From Beroe forskalii (lineage: Eukaryota > Ctenophora > Nuda > Beroida > Beroidae), in contig WFMF01000450.1 of the NCBI GenBank assembly GCA_011033025.1, positions 78,351 to 142,350 of the forward strand: a stretch of DNA of 64,000 bases, written 5' to 3'. A program made the translations under genes and the position numbers. A model generated the notes under the pieces. That model did no database searches. It was not told the DNA's origin and was given only the letters and a program-made list of their open reading frames with translations. The number at the start of each line of letters is the position of its first letter. Position 1 is the first letter of the stretch. Positions 1 through 9,870 of the stretch are shown here, in pieces.

Positions 1-472
1 GAAAGTTAGTGTTTTTTTAATGAAATTTTTCAATTTTACAAGCATTTTTTAACGCAAGCTTTTTTGCTATTTTATCTAGATAAAAATAATTTTTATCTAG
101 ATAAACCGATAATTTATTTTGACGAATTATCGGAGACAATTATCGGTTTCGATTATCGGACTGGAAAGCCTAACTTTTACTTGAATGCAGTATGCAACCT
201 GTACCATGTACCACGTACCTTGTTCTCGTGTAAGTGGTGTAGAGCTCTGAAGAGTTGAAGAAGGAGCAAACACACCTGGTACTCGTATTCTTCAACCTGA
301 GGGAGTTATTATTTGTATGGAATTAAGTTATTGGCATCGAAACAAAAGGGATTGTCACTTGAGTGTTGCATAGTTGACTGTTGCAAAGTTGCATTTGGAA
401 TCAAAATATCTAAGATGTTTGAAAAACAAAGTCGCCTCTCCACTCCGAATACATTCCGCAATGTCAACCTAC
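1..472. other. Noncoding left edge with short palindromes
   Basis: No coding exon is supported here. Two copies of the 14-bp perfect palindrome TTTATCTAGATAAA lie at 71-84 and 92-105, followed by three spaced copies of ATTATCGG between about 120 and 168. If the minus-strand gene to the right continues off the window, this is intron, since the exon at 473-620 ends with a splice donor facing it. Confidence 0.5.
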
Positions 473-620
473 CCTGTGTTCTAAGAGATGCTGGTTCTCC
501 TTAACAAACGTCCTCAAGTTGTTCTCTGAGAGGAAGTCTGAGATGACGAATGTTGACTCCAGAGCAGCCGAGTCTGAGTAGGGGTAGTCAGGAAGATTCT
601 CTGGCACTTTGTCAGTGAAC
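473..620 (-). CDS. Internal exon of an unidentified minus-strand gene
   Basis: This 148-nt exon is seen as a pyrimidine-rich acceptor (CTCTCCCTTGGCAG, ending at 621) followed by an open frame and a donor AGG|GTAGGT at 472. It needs two bases from the previous exon and ends in phase 0. The upstream exon at 823-961 supplies exactly those two bases (AG), giving AGG. The encoded peptide starts FTDKVPENLPDYPYSDSAAL and continues through FVISDFLSENNLRTFVKE to NQHLLEHR. It has ordinary amphipathic helical composition with no low complexity. I do not recognise the family and see no catalytic motif. The gene continues past the left edge. Coding status is well supported by splice signals and phase. Function is unknown. 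Confidence 0.65.
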
Positions 621-822
621 CTGCCAAGGGAGAGTTTAAATCAAGGGGGGGGGGGGTCAAAAACAGGGGAGTGTCACAAGAAGGCCAAACATAATACAAA
701 TAGTTAACTTACTGCCCTTTCGAGCTGGTATCAGAGGACATGCTGATTCATGATTGAGACACTCCACTCATTGAAAATCTTAAAACTACATTAAAACTTC
801 CCGAATGTCACGAGCGTGTTAC

Positions 823-961
823 CTGGCGTAAGCAGAGGAAATGTTAGGGTGAGCAGGTAACGCAGTGCTGATCTTAAAGTCGTTCTCAAAACACGTTCTC
901 TGCTGAGGATCCGGGGGCACCGAGCACTGAATCTTAGGGGATACCAGGTTTAGAGTGGGTA
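823..961 (-). CDS. Internal exon upstream of 473-620, unidentified gene
   Basis: The 139-nt exon has the acceptor ATTTCCCCTCAG ending at 962 and the donor GCCAG|GTAACA at 822. It enters in phase 1 and leaves in phase 2, matching the next exon (620-473). The peptide includes PTLNLVSPKIQCSVPPDPQQ, then TCFENDFKISTALPAHPNIS and SAYA, and joins to RFTDKVPENL across the intron of about 200 bp. It is proline-rich at the start and more helical later. The exon upstream of it was not found. The first-exon candidate at 8764-9870 ends in phase 0, so at least one intervening exon would be needed if they are one gene. The family is not recognised. Confidence 0.62.
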
Positions 962-1900
962 CTGAGGGGAAATAATAGGCAGGATAATCTGAGATAACGC
1001 TATTCATTCCTTCGAACAGTGAGGCATGGCAAATCGCGCGCTTCTGTGTTTAAGGGTTTTGACAGATACACACACACACACAAACAGGTATTCATGTTAC
1101 AGACATTTTTACACACAGTATAGTCATTAGCCAATGTCTAAACACAAAGTATACTCGTATACTGTATAGGTATAGTGTATGTCCATTTCCATACTCTATA
1201 CACTGCATACTGTATAGTGTATGAAAATACACACAGACAAGCAGTCAACGGCTTCCCACACTGTGTGCATGTTAGATCAATACAATCAATCATACTGCTG
1301 ATGTTGTACGTATTACTAGTTAGTTGGTCATCACCGATATGAACTGATGGAGCCGAAAGGATAAAGCCCCAATCTGGCGATACTGTTTGTATCGTATAAG
1401 TATGGTGTGTAACCCCTGTTTTTGCTGAATTTCCTGTTTGTTTATGTCTGAAATGCGAATGTTTGTGCAATTTAAATGTGTGTGGCGCCATGTACAATGC
1501 AAGTGTAATAAGGAGTTAGCATTTTAACTCGAGTGACCTTGTCATTGGGGTATATTTAGCACATTTGAGTGTTAAAGAAGACCGTGATAAACTCCATTTT
1601 TTAAAGGTTTTTCAGCATCAAACACCAAACCTAATAACATGCACAATGTATAACGTATGTAAGTATAGGGCAAGGTCACCTGTCTTGGTAGACGTGACTA
1701 GTGTAATTGCGTGAACATTTTCAAGCATTTTTAGATCCAAAACAAAAAGAAAAGAGGCGTGAAAATGGAAGGACACTGGAAGGCCAATCATTGAGGTTTA
1801 AAAGTTTAAAGAAATAGTTTTTCCACTTTTTGACAGTCCTGGTGTTCCTCCGGTCTGTTAGGATCTCCCTGGCGCCCTCCTTCCTCTCCTACCTCAGTGT
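962..1900. other. Noncoding stretch, probable intron
   Basis: Contains a short (CA)n at about 1069-1082 and AT-rich sequence. Several overlapping minus-strand open frames at 1138-1500 look like chance. No supported gene. It ends at the first copy of the 8-bp duplication CTCAGTGT (1893-1900) that flanks the transposon at 1901-2669. Confidence 0.45.
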
Positions 1901-2669
1901 GGTAACCGTACCCTATGCCCACAGTCGCGTTTGCCCACAGTCCTCTATGCCCACAGTCCTCTATGCCCACTAGGAATTTAGTGGTCAATGAGGACCGTGG
2001 GCATACAGGACCCCTGTCCTAATTACCCACAGTCCTGTATGCCCACTACTAATCAGGATATCATTAAAGGGAGACTGGAACCTCGTAAGTCGTACCATTG
2101 TTAGCCTTGTTACAACGTTTCGTACTGGAAGATTGGCTAGTATTGCTGGTAAACAGAATTTAAAATAGACTCATCAGGCTAATTGCCATGCGTGAACATT
2201 GCTGCTAAGATACCAGGGCACCTGGATGAGTCACAGACGTCTAACAATGCTACGAAATCGGTCACGAAAAGTATTTTACTAGAATACTACAGATGTATCA
2301 GAGACATTCCCTTTACTATGCCAACCCATTATCAATCTTTCGTGTGATGTAGTTTCTCGTATCGTATTCAAGTGTCCACTTTTTTACTGAATAAACAGAC
2401 GCTTTCCCTTAACCTATTGCAATGAAAGAAAGCAATTACCCGATACATTAGTAAGGATTAGTCAGCAACGTGGCGTGTAATGTAAATTCAAAGCTGAAAT
2501 GTAGGGTTATACTTGTTTATGTAACTACCTCATAGTGGGCAACGGCGACTGTGGGTAATGGGGTCGATTTGGTACTCTATGACCACGATCAGTACCTGTG
2601 GTCATAGGGGACTGGTGGTCATAGGGGACCGTGGGCATACGGGACTGTGGGCATACAGTACCGGAATCC
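1901..2669. mobile_element. Non-autonomous inverted-repeat element, 769 bp, with 8-bp TSD
   Basis: The element is bounded by direct copies of CTCAGTGT at 1893-1900 and 2670-2677. Its ends are imperfect inverted repeats: the left end GGTAACCGTACCCTATGCCC pairs with the right end, which ends GCATACAGTACCGGAATCC. Inside each end there are several further copies of the unit TATGCCCACAGTCC or its complement, for example 1913-1975, 2035-2045 and 2615-2655. No transposase frame is visible. An 8-bp duplication with GG...CC termini fits Merlin-type or hAT-type elements. The assignment is inference. Confidence 0.7.
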
Positions 2670-2677
2670 CTCAGTGT

Positions 2678-3900
2678 GTATTAATAGCAGACTAGGGCTC
2701 ATCTAATAAGATTACATCCCCTCTACAATCCATATCCTATATCAGGGAACCTATAACACCGGGTGAGATTACAACTTTAGGGCAACTACTGTAATCAAAT
2801 TACCAGGTATCAGCCAGCCCACAGGAATGCTTGTGTAACATGTAAAACGCTATCGAATGTGTGTTACACTGTATACAGACATGTACCGATCATAACATAT
2901 TATTGCAGCTCTACTTTGCTCTGCGGTATGCAGATAAAAGCTATACCTACACTCTCATACACACACATACACTCCCATACACTCTCAAACACTCATAATA
3001 ATACACTCCAACATGTAGAATGTTAGAATGTGTCATGCACTTTGTGGTGTAGAATGTAGATGTTATTGATTGCACCGCAAACGGTAGAAATACCGTTGTT
3101 ATGGTGCTATTTGTGGTATGTGTTGTGTGTTATGTACATCAAGATATTACACTAAACATGATGTTTTATTAAATTGACTGTACATTGTATTTGAATAATT
3201 GAATATTTATTGTACTGATTCTGAAAGTTAAGAAAATTTGTAAACACGTAAACTTAGCCTTGACTCTTGAGTCAGGAGGCATTATGGCATTTCTTTCTCA
3301 GGGGGCCTTTAGGACGGCTCCCTTGAATCTTTGAAAGGTTGAGTATGAGCTATTTTAAAACATGACTATTAGAATTCATTGAATTTTAGGAATGTTTCAT
3401 TGTTTGAACTTTTCAAGTTCTACCGAAGCTAACAATAGTTACTTTGTCTGAAAAGGTGCCCTGAGATTTGAGAATCACACCACACCACGCGGTTAAAGAA
3501 ACTCCAGTAAAAACACAATGTAACTCCATTACACAGAATATAGCAGAATGTTGCTAAGGTAAAAAGACAATACCCAGTGAATCATCATGAGATGTCCGTG
3601 TGTACTTAGTGTTTACTGTGTATAACACAAACAAGCAACACACATTGTGTTGTTGTTGTTGTTACCAAGAACACGCATTGTGTGTTTCTGTTACCAACAC
3701 ACACTGCTCTTATAACGGTATGCTATTGATTGAGATTACATCACCCCAATACTTTGTCCTCTAAAGTGTAAAACCTTCTCACATAATATTGGCCAGGTGT
3801 TACGATGATAACAAAGTGATAAGGCAGCCCCCTCTCCAAGGTCCATTATCACCCCTTCACCCAACCTTTACAGGTCTCACAGGAATGATAGACTGTAACT
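2678..3900. other. Noncoding stretch with ACAC/TACAC-rich simple repeats
   Basis: Holds degenerate CATACACTC repeats (about 2945-3010) and scattered AACACACATTGTGTTG sequence (3640-3700), including a short TGTTGT run. No exon with convincing splice sites and composition was seen. Confidence 0.4.
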
Positions 3901-3942
3901 AGTGATGTCATTATCAGGGTTTAGTATGGTGAGAAGATGACC
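3901..3942 (+). repeat. CRE/GATA hairpin repeat, copy 1
   Basis: Reads AGTGATGTCATTATCAGGG, then TTTAGTATGGTGAGAAGATG. It matches the family consensus RGTGACGTCATTATCA...TTARNGTRGTGAGTTGATGACG with few mismatches. It lies in noncoding DNA. The terminal TAGGCG arms are absent or decayed. Confidence 0.75.
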
Positions 3943-6900
3943 TGTATTTCCATGTCAGGAGAGGTGTCGTAATGCGTCCATTATCTGTGAGGCGCACCAT
4001 ATCACCGCAGTAATTGTATAATTAGTAGGTCCCACAATGGGGAAGTCACAGGTCAGGAAAATGGCGGGAAAACATACACACAGAGAAGAGAAGGGGAAGG
4101 AGAAGGGAAGAATACAGGGAAGAATGCAGGGAGAGACAGGGGGGAGGTTGTCAAAAGTGGAATTTGGAGCCAAGATGTTCCGGTTACGTGACAGAGTGAA
4201 CACACTGCTTTTCTGGAGTGTGACGACCCTTCTCTTCTCCTGTGTGCTCTTACACACAGTGCTGGTTCCGGTAGACAGCAGAGTGTTTGCAGTAGACACA
4301 CTGATAATACGACAAGTACACTGTCTCCCTTAAGGGACATGACGTAGTGTGTGTCCTTCTCAAGTGGGAACAATGGACCCCTAAAATACTCTTTTCCAGT
4401 AAAAAGGTGTACGTAATGAACATCTTTTCCTGTACACAGGAGTGCGTAATCCCTCGACAGTGGTTCAGAGCAGGATACAATTACAATGTTTGTACCAAAC
4501 TGGCTGATATTGCAATTGTTATTTCTAGACATGACACACATATTACAATTATTGAAGTGCTCCTGTGCAGTTGTTTAAAACTAACATATGTCACATTGGT
4601 GATGTGATGAACAATGCAGTGAAACATTAAATCTAATTACATCTGAAGGTGGAAGAAACAGGAATACGGGCTGTGTTCCTGCCACGTTATGAGATCAGAG
4701 TGTGATCTTATGGTGAACTCACTGAAAGATGACAGGGAAGAGGTTTTGAGGGTTAGTAGTAATTATTTCCAGTCCTTTAACCCTTCAAGTACGAATCCTT
4801 GACAGAGGGGTATTAAGTCCAGACTTTTAGGTACAAGAATTCTTGGCAGCTGCTAAGTTTTTAAACTCAATTTTAAACGTACTATACAGACAAAAAGAGA
4901 TATACGAATACACAGGTATCCTTGCCAACAAAGTGATTACACATGGTGTTTTGTACGCTTGTAGCTCACTACATCGCCTTAAAGCAGCTATTAAGGCACT
5001 TTCATTGTTCATGCCCAACCTGAGCAAAATACAGTTCGTTTTAAGCCACGATGATGGTGTCAGTTTCGGCCAGACAGAAGTCTGGAGGCCCTTTCCAAGA
5101 ACAGACTTTTTGAAATAAGATTTAAGAACTAATTTGCAATTAACTGTTTTACTTGAGTTAGTTTTTTTTCGGGCTCACTTTCGGAATGGACCCCCACAAG
5201 TGTGCATGTAGGTCGGAGGAAAAGCTGTTACAGTGGAAGGTTCGAGAAGAGAATTACTGCAGTGAAGTCTGAAACTTATAAGTTGCTAACACGAAAGAGA
5301 GATATCCTTGTGTTTGGAATGTACGAAATCCAGTATCCTTATTAACACTAATATCACATGTTCAAATGTGATATGGGCTCCCATCCTGAGATTTTATTGA
5401 CGCTAGAGGGGCGGCGCTCAGGAGAGTTTTTACCATTGACGAACTGAATTACAGCAGATCAAATTATATACACTCACACCCCATTTCGTAAACTCGATTA
5501 AGTACACCACCTCTCTCTCGTGATCTAACCATGTACATCCCAACACACAGTGGGGAATTGCATACTTTCATCATATTCCTGGGTGTATGGAAGTGAGGGT
5601 TTCAACTTTCAGAAGTTCAGGTTTCGACAGCAGATGTCCGGAAAATCAGACAAATTACAATATCATGTACCAGACAGGATTACTTTGGTTATTTATTTCG
5701 AAAGTAGACTGTTCAACCAAAACTAGAGTCTAGAATATTAGTAGAGTTTAGAATATTGATATGTCTCATGGATACTTGGAATCAGCCAGGGCCCAGGAAT
5801 CGTTCTTCCCCACAATGTTTTAATTTGAAGTTGGTAGGGTGTCAAATTTGATGAATTGCGATCGGCTGCAGCATCTAGAATCATGTACATTCTACACAGT
5901 GATCTCCTTGCTAATAAACAGCCACAATCCACCTACTCCTTCATCAAATCTATTGCTTACGAAGCTCTAATGCACTATACATGTCATTACATGTGAGGAG
6001 TACTTTTCATAATGTATACATGCGATAGCGTGTGTGACGTGTGTGTGTGTGTAATGCACTCAGAGCCTTCAGTCAGTGCACTCAGTCAGAGGATTTAATT
6101 ATTTTCTACTAATACAACGTGTCCTTTGAAGATCTTAATAAAGCAACCATCATGTCGGAGTATTTTATTGTGATTTCAAGAAGCAGATCCTTTGTATTCA
6201 ATGATTTTCAGAGAAACATTATTCTTTCTTTAAGATACGAGAAAGCCCCAGCCACTATAAAAAAGGTTCTGTAATAGGGTAACGCTGCAGCGTTGCTAGT
6301 ACACTTCTGAGTTTCTGAAGCACAGGTGCGTGAAATGAACTAGAAGTCATAATCAAAGCCCTCTCAACACCAGAGTCCAGCTTTAATGCAGAGAATTGAG
6401 TAGCAGGATAATATATCGACCAATCCGCATTGATTATAATGCCCAAAGAGCAGATCGAAACATGAGTATCGTTTTGATACACTCGAAAGTGTAGGACCAT
6501 TCTACATATTGTCTAGTTCATATTCAATGCATGCATGAATCCTGATCATCTAACGAACACTACCCGAAGTGTATGTTGTATGGTTTGTATCAGAGTACAC
6601 TGATTAGTCTTCACGGTACAGTGGGACGCAGCCGCTGCTGTGAGATTGTTGACAAGTCAGTGACAGGTGTCTAAATCACACAAGTACTCCCAAGGGACAA
6701 ACCCTCACAAACCCTCACCGGAACACACACTTCCCTATTTCACATATTGTTTAACACAGATAGTTTTTAATTTTCTTAAAAGATCCAGAAACCACTTCAA
6801 GTACGATGATAACACTATGAACATAACATTTTTTCAGAACTTTAAAACATAAATCCTTGTGTTTGGAAAGCAGTTAAAGTGCAGGGAGTACCGACAAAGT

Positions 6901-8361
6901 TTACATCATTGCCCAAAGATAAGGGTTGAGTAGGGTTGCACTTGTCAGGTTACATTAACAGACACACCCTACGTCAGATGACATATTATAAAGGAGTACA
7001 GCAGTAATTATAAAGGAGTACAGCATGTTATTATGAAGGAGCATAACAGCCAGGTGAACATGTCACAGAAAACAGGCTGGTTTTTAAAAGCGTGACACTC
7101 TGCACAGACTCCTCCCAGTAATAACTGCATGTCTTACATCACACTGTGTTGGAGGCGGCGCTAAGACGGCGTTAACATGGCAGTAATCCACTGAGGCGGC
7201 ACTTTCAGTGAGAGGGAGGGAGAGTGGCAGAATGGGAAGCCGATATGGCTCCCGAACTTTAAAACAACGCGCAGATCATATTCTCATATTGCAATGCCGA
7301 TATTGGTAGCATGACGAAAGGTTTGTCAAAATGGAAATATGGTCATGTGTCTCAGGACTGTGAGTTTCATTGAAAATTCGAATAATATTCAAATGATATT
7401 CATACAATAACGCATTACTATAATTATTCGGCCTAAAACATCATTCTATCCATCTTTCGTTGAATTTCTCAGAAAACCGAATGTCGGACCGACGTATGAT
7501 TGCTCAATCTAAATGTGCGTTGTAGCTAAGCTTTTCAATTAGCACGCCGTAATTACTGCCGGTTGCCAGGTTATTATAGCTATATTGGAAAATTGCCAAT
7601 CAAAGAGTTTGATTATGTCACAGCCAGTCCAATTAGTGATGAAATAGCTAATTACGTTATCGTGAGACGATTGCTATATTGTAGAAAATGGCTGCAAATC
7701 TACAGCACTCTTTTATTTCCTTCTTTTACAAATTTATGTAAAAGGATTTTAGTAATTTTGTTAAATGAGCTCGGACTCCGTTACTTCTCTTCATATTTTC
7801 AGCTGGTTATTTGTAATTTTGTAAATTAAAATAATGAAAATAATGTTGAGTGTGGCTCTCTGGCTGGCTCACTTTTACATTACATTACCATGGTGGCTTA
7901 ATGCACGACGCAGTGTCAGATAACACAACGTCTGATAACGCAATCTCAGAACCATAATAAGGTCATGCTGGTGACGTAGGAAAATTCTTATGAATTACGA
8001 GTTAAATTTATATTTTAGAGAAAACTTATGCCACTTGGATTTGATTAATTATGAAATTCAAAATGAATTGAAATTAGAATTTCAGAAATATACGGTTCGT
8101 AACAGACGAAACATGCGTCACAGGAGGGATAATTCCGTTCTATTTTGTAATAATATACCGCAAAACTTTTCAAAAACTCGGGACATATAACATATATTTA
8201 TATTATCTCATTTCGGTCTCCTCTTTATAGTACAAATCATCAGAGAGAAAACATCCCAGGAATGTAATTAACCGCTGGTGGTTGCTGATGAATTCCAGCT
8301 CAGTAAGGTATGCCCAAATAAGGGATTCTTCAGAGATTACAGTAACTTAGGCTGCCCTAAG
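3943..8361. other. Long noncoding stretch, no supported gene apart from a weak ORF
   Basis: Mostly AT-rich unique sequence with a purine-rich tract at 4076-4145 and a CA-rich patch. Several 60-90 codon open frames on both strands lack splice context or family resemblance. If the left-edge gene and the 8764-9870 exon belong together, this is intron sequence. I could not find the linking exon(s). Confidence 0.4.
4037..4333 (+). CDS. Weak hypothetical ORF with one predicted membrane segment
   Basis: This open frame of 98 codons has a Lys/Arg/Glu-rich first third and then a hydrophobic stretch (LLFWSVTTLLFSCVLLHTVL, about residues 56-75). An internal ATG at 4174 (context GCCAAGATGTTC) would put the basic RLRDRVN directly before this segment, as in a single-pass signal-anchor protein. 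A possible donor (CAA|GTACAC) lies near 4313. Two other frames on the opposite strand are open across the same bases, so the open frame may be chance. No downstream exon was found. I considered a small signal-peptidase subunit but rejected it. The product is unknown. Confidence 0.15.
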   Translation: MGKSQVRKMAGKHTHREEKGKEKGRIQGRMQGETGGRLSKVEFGAKMFRLRDRVNTLLFWSVTTLLFSCVLLHTVLVPVDSRVFAVDTLIIRQVHCLP

Positions 8362-8413
8362 GATGTTAATTACACCCGGCCATAATATAGCATGGCCGGG
8401 TATAACTAACATC
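8362..8413. repeat. Hairpin with 22-nt arms around CCCGGCCAT
   Basis: The left arm GATGTTAATTACACCCGGCC continues with AT. It pairs, with few mismatches, with a right arm starting ATGGCCGGGTATAACTAACA across an 8-nt loop (AATATAGC). It lies in noncoding DNA just beyond the minisatellite and could be a tiny foldback repeat or an RNA hairpin. No other copy was seen in the window. Confidence 0.6.
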
Positions 8414-8528
8414 TTACCATACATATTTCCATGCGTTACAATTGGAAATAAACAAATAATGAATTAAAATTATCAGACATCAGTTAGATTGATCATAAAT
8501 TGAAATGGTGTTTAAAATCTAGACAATC

Positions 8529-8763
8529 ACTGACCTAGACAAAAATAACTGAGCTGAATTGGAAAAAAGTGAGATGGCTATTTAAATCTAGACACACTGA
8601 CCTTTAATAAAGTGAAATGGTTATTAAAATCTGGACAAACACTGACTTTTAAAGTTAAATGGTCATTAAAAACTAGACACACTGATATGACCTTTATTAA
8701 TAAAGTGAAAAGGTGATTAATAAAAGCTACAAACACTGACCTTTAACAAACACAGACACTGAC
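8529..8763 (-). repeat. Degenerate minisatellite carrying splice-donor-like motifs
   Basis: Tandem, irregular units (about 23-67 bp) each contain CACTGACCTTTA or a close variant. Copies start near 8529, 8596, 8641, 8681, 8735 and 8758. On the minus strand this reads TAAAGGTCAGTG, the same sequence as the donor of the adjoining coding exon (AAAG|GTCAGTG at 8764/8763). The rest of each unit is rich in AAAATCTAGACA-like sequence. It lies immediately inside the intron. Confidence 0.6.
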
Positions 8764-9870
8764 CTTTATAGAGAGTTTCTTGTTCGGGAACATGAGATCG
8801 TCAGTAGACACGAGTTTAGCCGGGTATATAACCCCGGTGTAGTGGAGTGACTCGCTGTGGACGAAGGCTCTGTCCACCCTGCGTCCACACACAGCCACAT
8901 CCTGCAGAGTGAAGTGAGCCAGGTCATCCCTTGCTAACTGTCTCCTCCTCACCAACACCAGCAGCTGGGCTATCTTGCTCTTGTGCTCCCTAGATAACAC
9001 TCGGCTGAGGTTCTCCTTGCCCAGGATACCCTCCTCTCTCTGACAGTGCGAGTTGACGGACCCTATTGACTGGAAGGAGGACATGCTCCCGAAGGAGGAG
9101 AGAGAAGTTACACTCGTCAGCTCTGTGGGTGTCTCCACATCACGTGATACGCTCCGTCCCAGATCCCCTACTTTCTGTGAGAGTCTGGAGGCACTGCGTC
9201 TGTGCGCTGCGTTCCGCAGCAGGTACTTGCAGTAGGTCGCTTCTCTTCGGTTACGAGACATGGCCAGAGACCGGTCCCCTCGGGAGAGGTCTCCGCGGGA
9301 GAGACCGTCACAACGAGGCGAAGGCGAGGGGAGACTCGTGCCCCCACTGGTCAGACTGGAGGGCGTGTCAGGGCTCGAGGACTTGTTGCTCGGGCAGTGG
9401 TTGTTGTTGCTGAGACTGTTGTTGCTTAAGTTGTTGCTTAGGTTGTTGCTTAGGCTGTTGTTGCTTAGGTTGTTGCTGCCTAAGTTGTTGTTGTTCATGT
9501 GGTAGTTGTTATGGTTTATCAAGGTCTGGATGTCGTTGAAACTCTCAGTTTGTGGCATCCCGGAGGGAGGTGGAGGGTTGGAAACCAGGTAGCTGTTGAA
9601 ACCAGTGTCACTCTTCGACTTGGGCAGCCCCAGCGTCAGTTCGTCTAGTTTCTTTGCAATAGCCTTCTCCTCATCTATGAAGTCTATGGGTTGCTCTGGC
9701 ATGGTCTCAATCACCTCCTCCCTAGGAATAGGTCTCACTGTGGCTGTGGAGGAGTGGGAGTTTGTCTCTGACTTCTGGGAGGATGCGGATTCAGGGCGTT
9801 TCTTATCGTTCTTCTTGCCCCGAGCTGCCTTCAGCAGGCTCGTTTTCCGGTTCGAGAGAAATGAGGGCAT
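8764..9870 (-). CDS. First coding exon of an unidentified Ser/Asn-rich protein (369 codons)
   Basis: The ATG at 9870 sits in an ideal Kozak context (GACGCCACCATG) with an upstream in-frame stop. The frame runs 369 codons to a donor AAAG|GTCAGTG, ending in phase 0. The unspliced frame would stop six codons later. The N-terminus is basic and Ser-rich (MPSFLSNRKTSLLKAARGKK). Residues 60-100 contain an acidic/helical patch (IDEEKAIAKKLDELTLGL). Residues about 120-160 are an Asn-Leu-Ser repeat (NNLSNNSLSNN units) encoded by a small in-frame trinucleotide-type repeat. Residues 165-200 are Ser/Pro-rich. The C-terminal 80 residues look more ordered (KSKIAQLLVLVRRRQLARDD, then HFTLQDVAVCGRRVDRAF). It is probably a cytoplasmic or nuclear regulatory protein with a disordered N-terminal half. 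I do not recognise the family. Downstream exons were not located with certainty. Confidence 0.75.

Noticed and set aside
4174-4333. First exon of a signal-peptidase complex small subunit
   Set aside because: The basic-hydrophobic pattern is superficially similar, but no following exon with that family's conserved core was found and the opposite strand is equally open.
8764-9870. Assignment of this exon, or of 60140-60895, to the CABLES cyclin-like family
   Set aside because: A few residue patterns looked alike by eye, but no cyclin box or continuous match is present.
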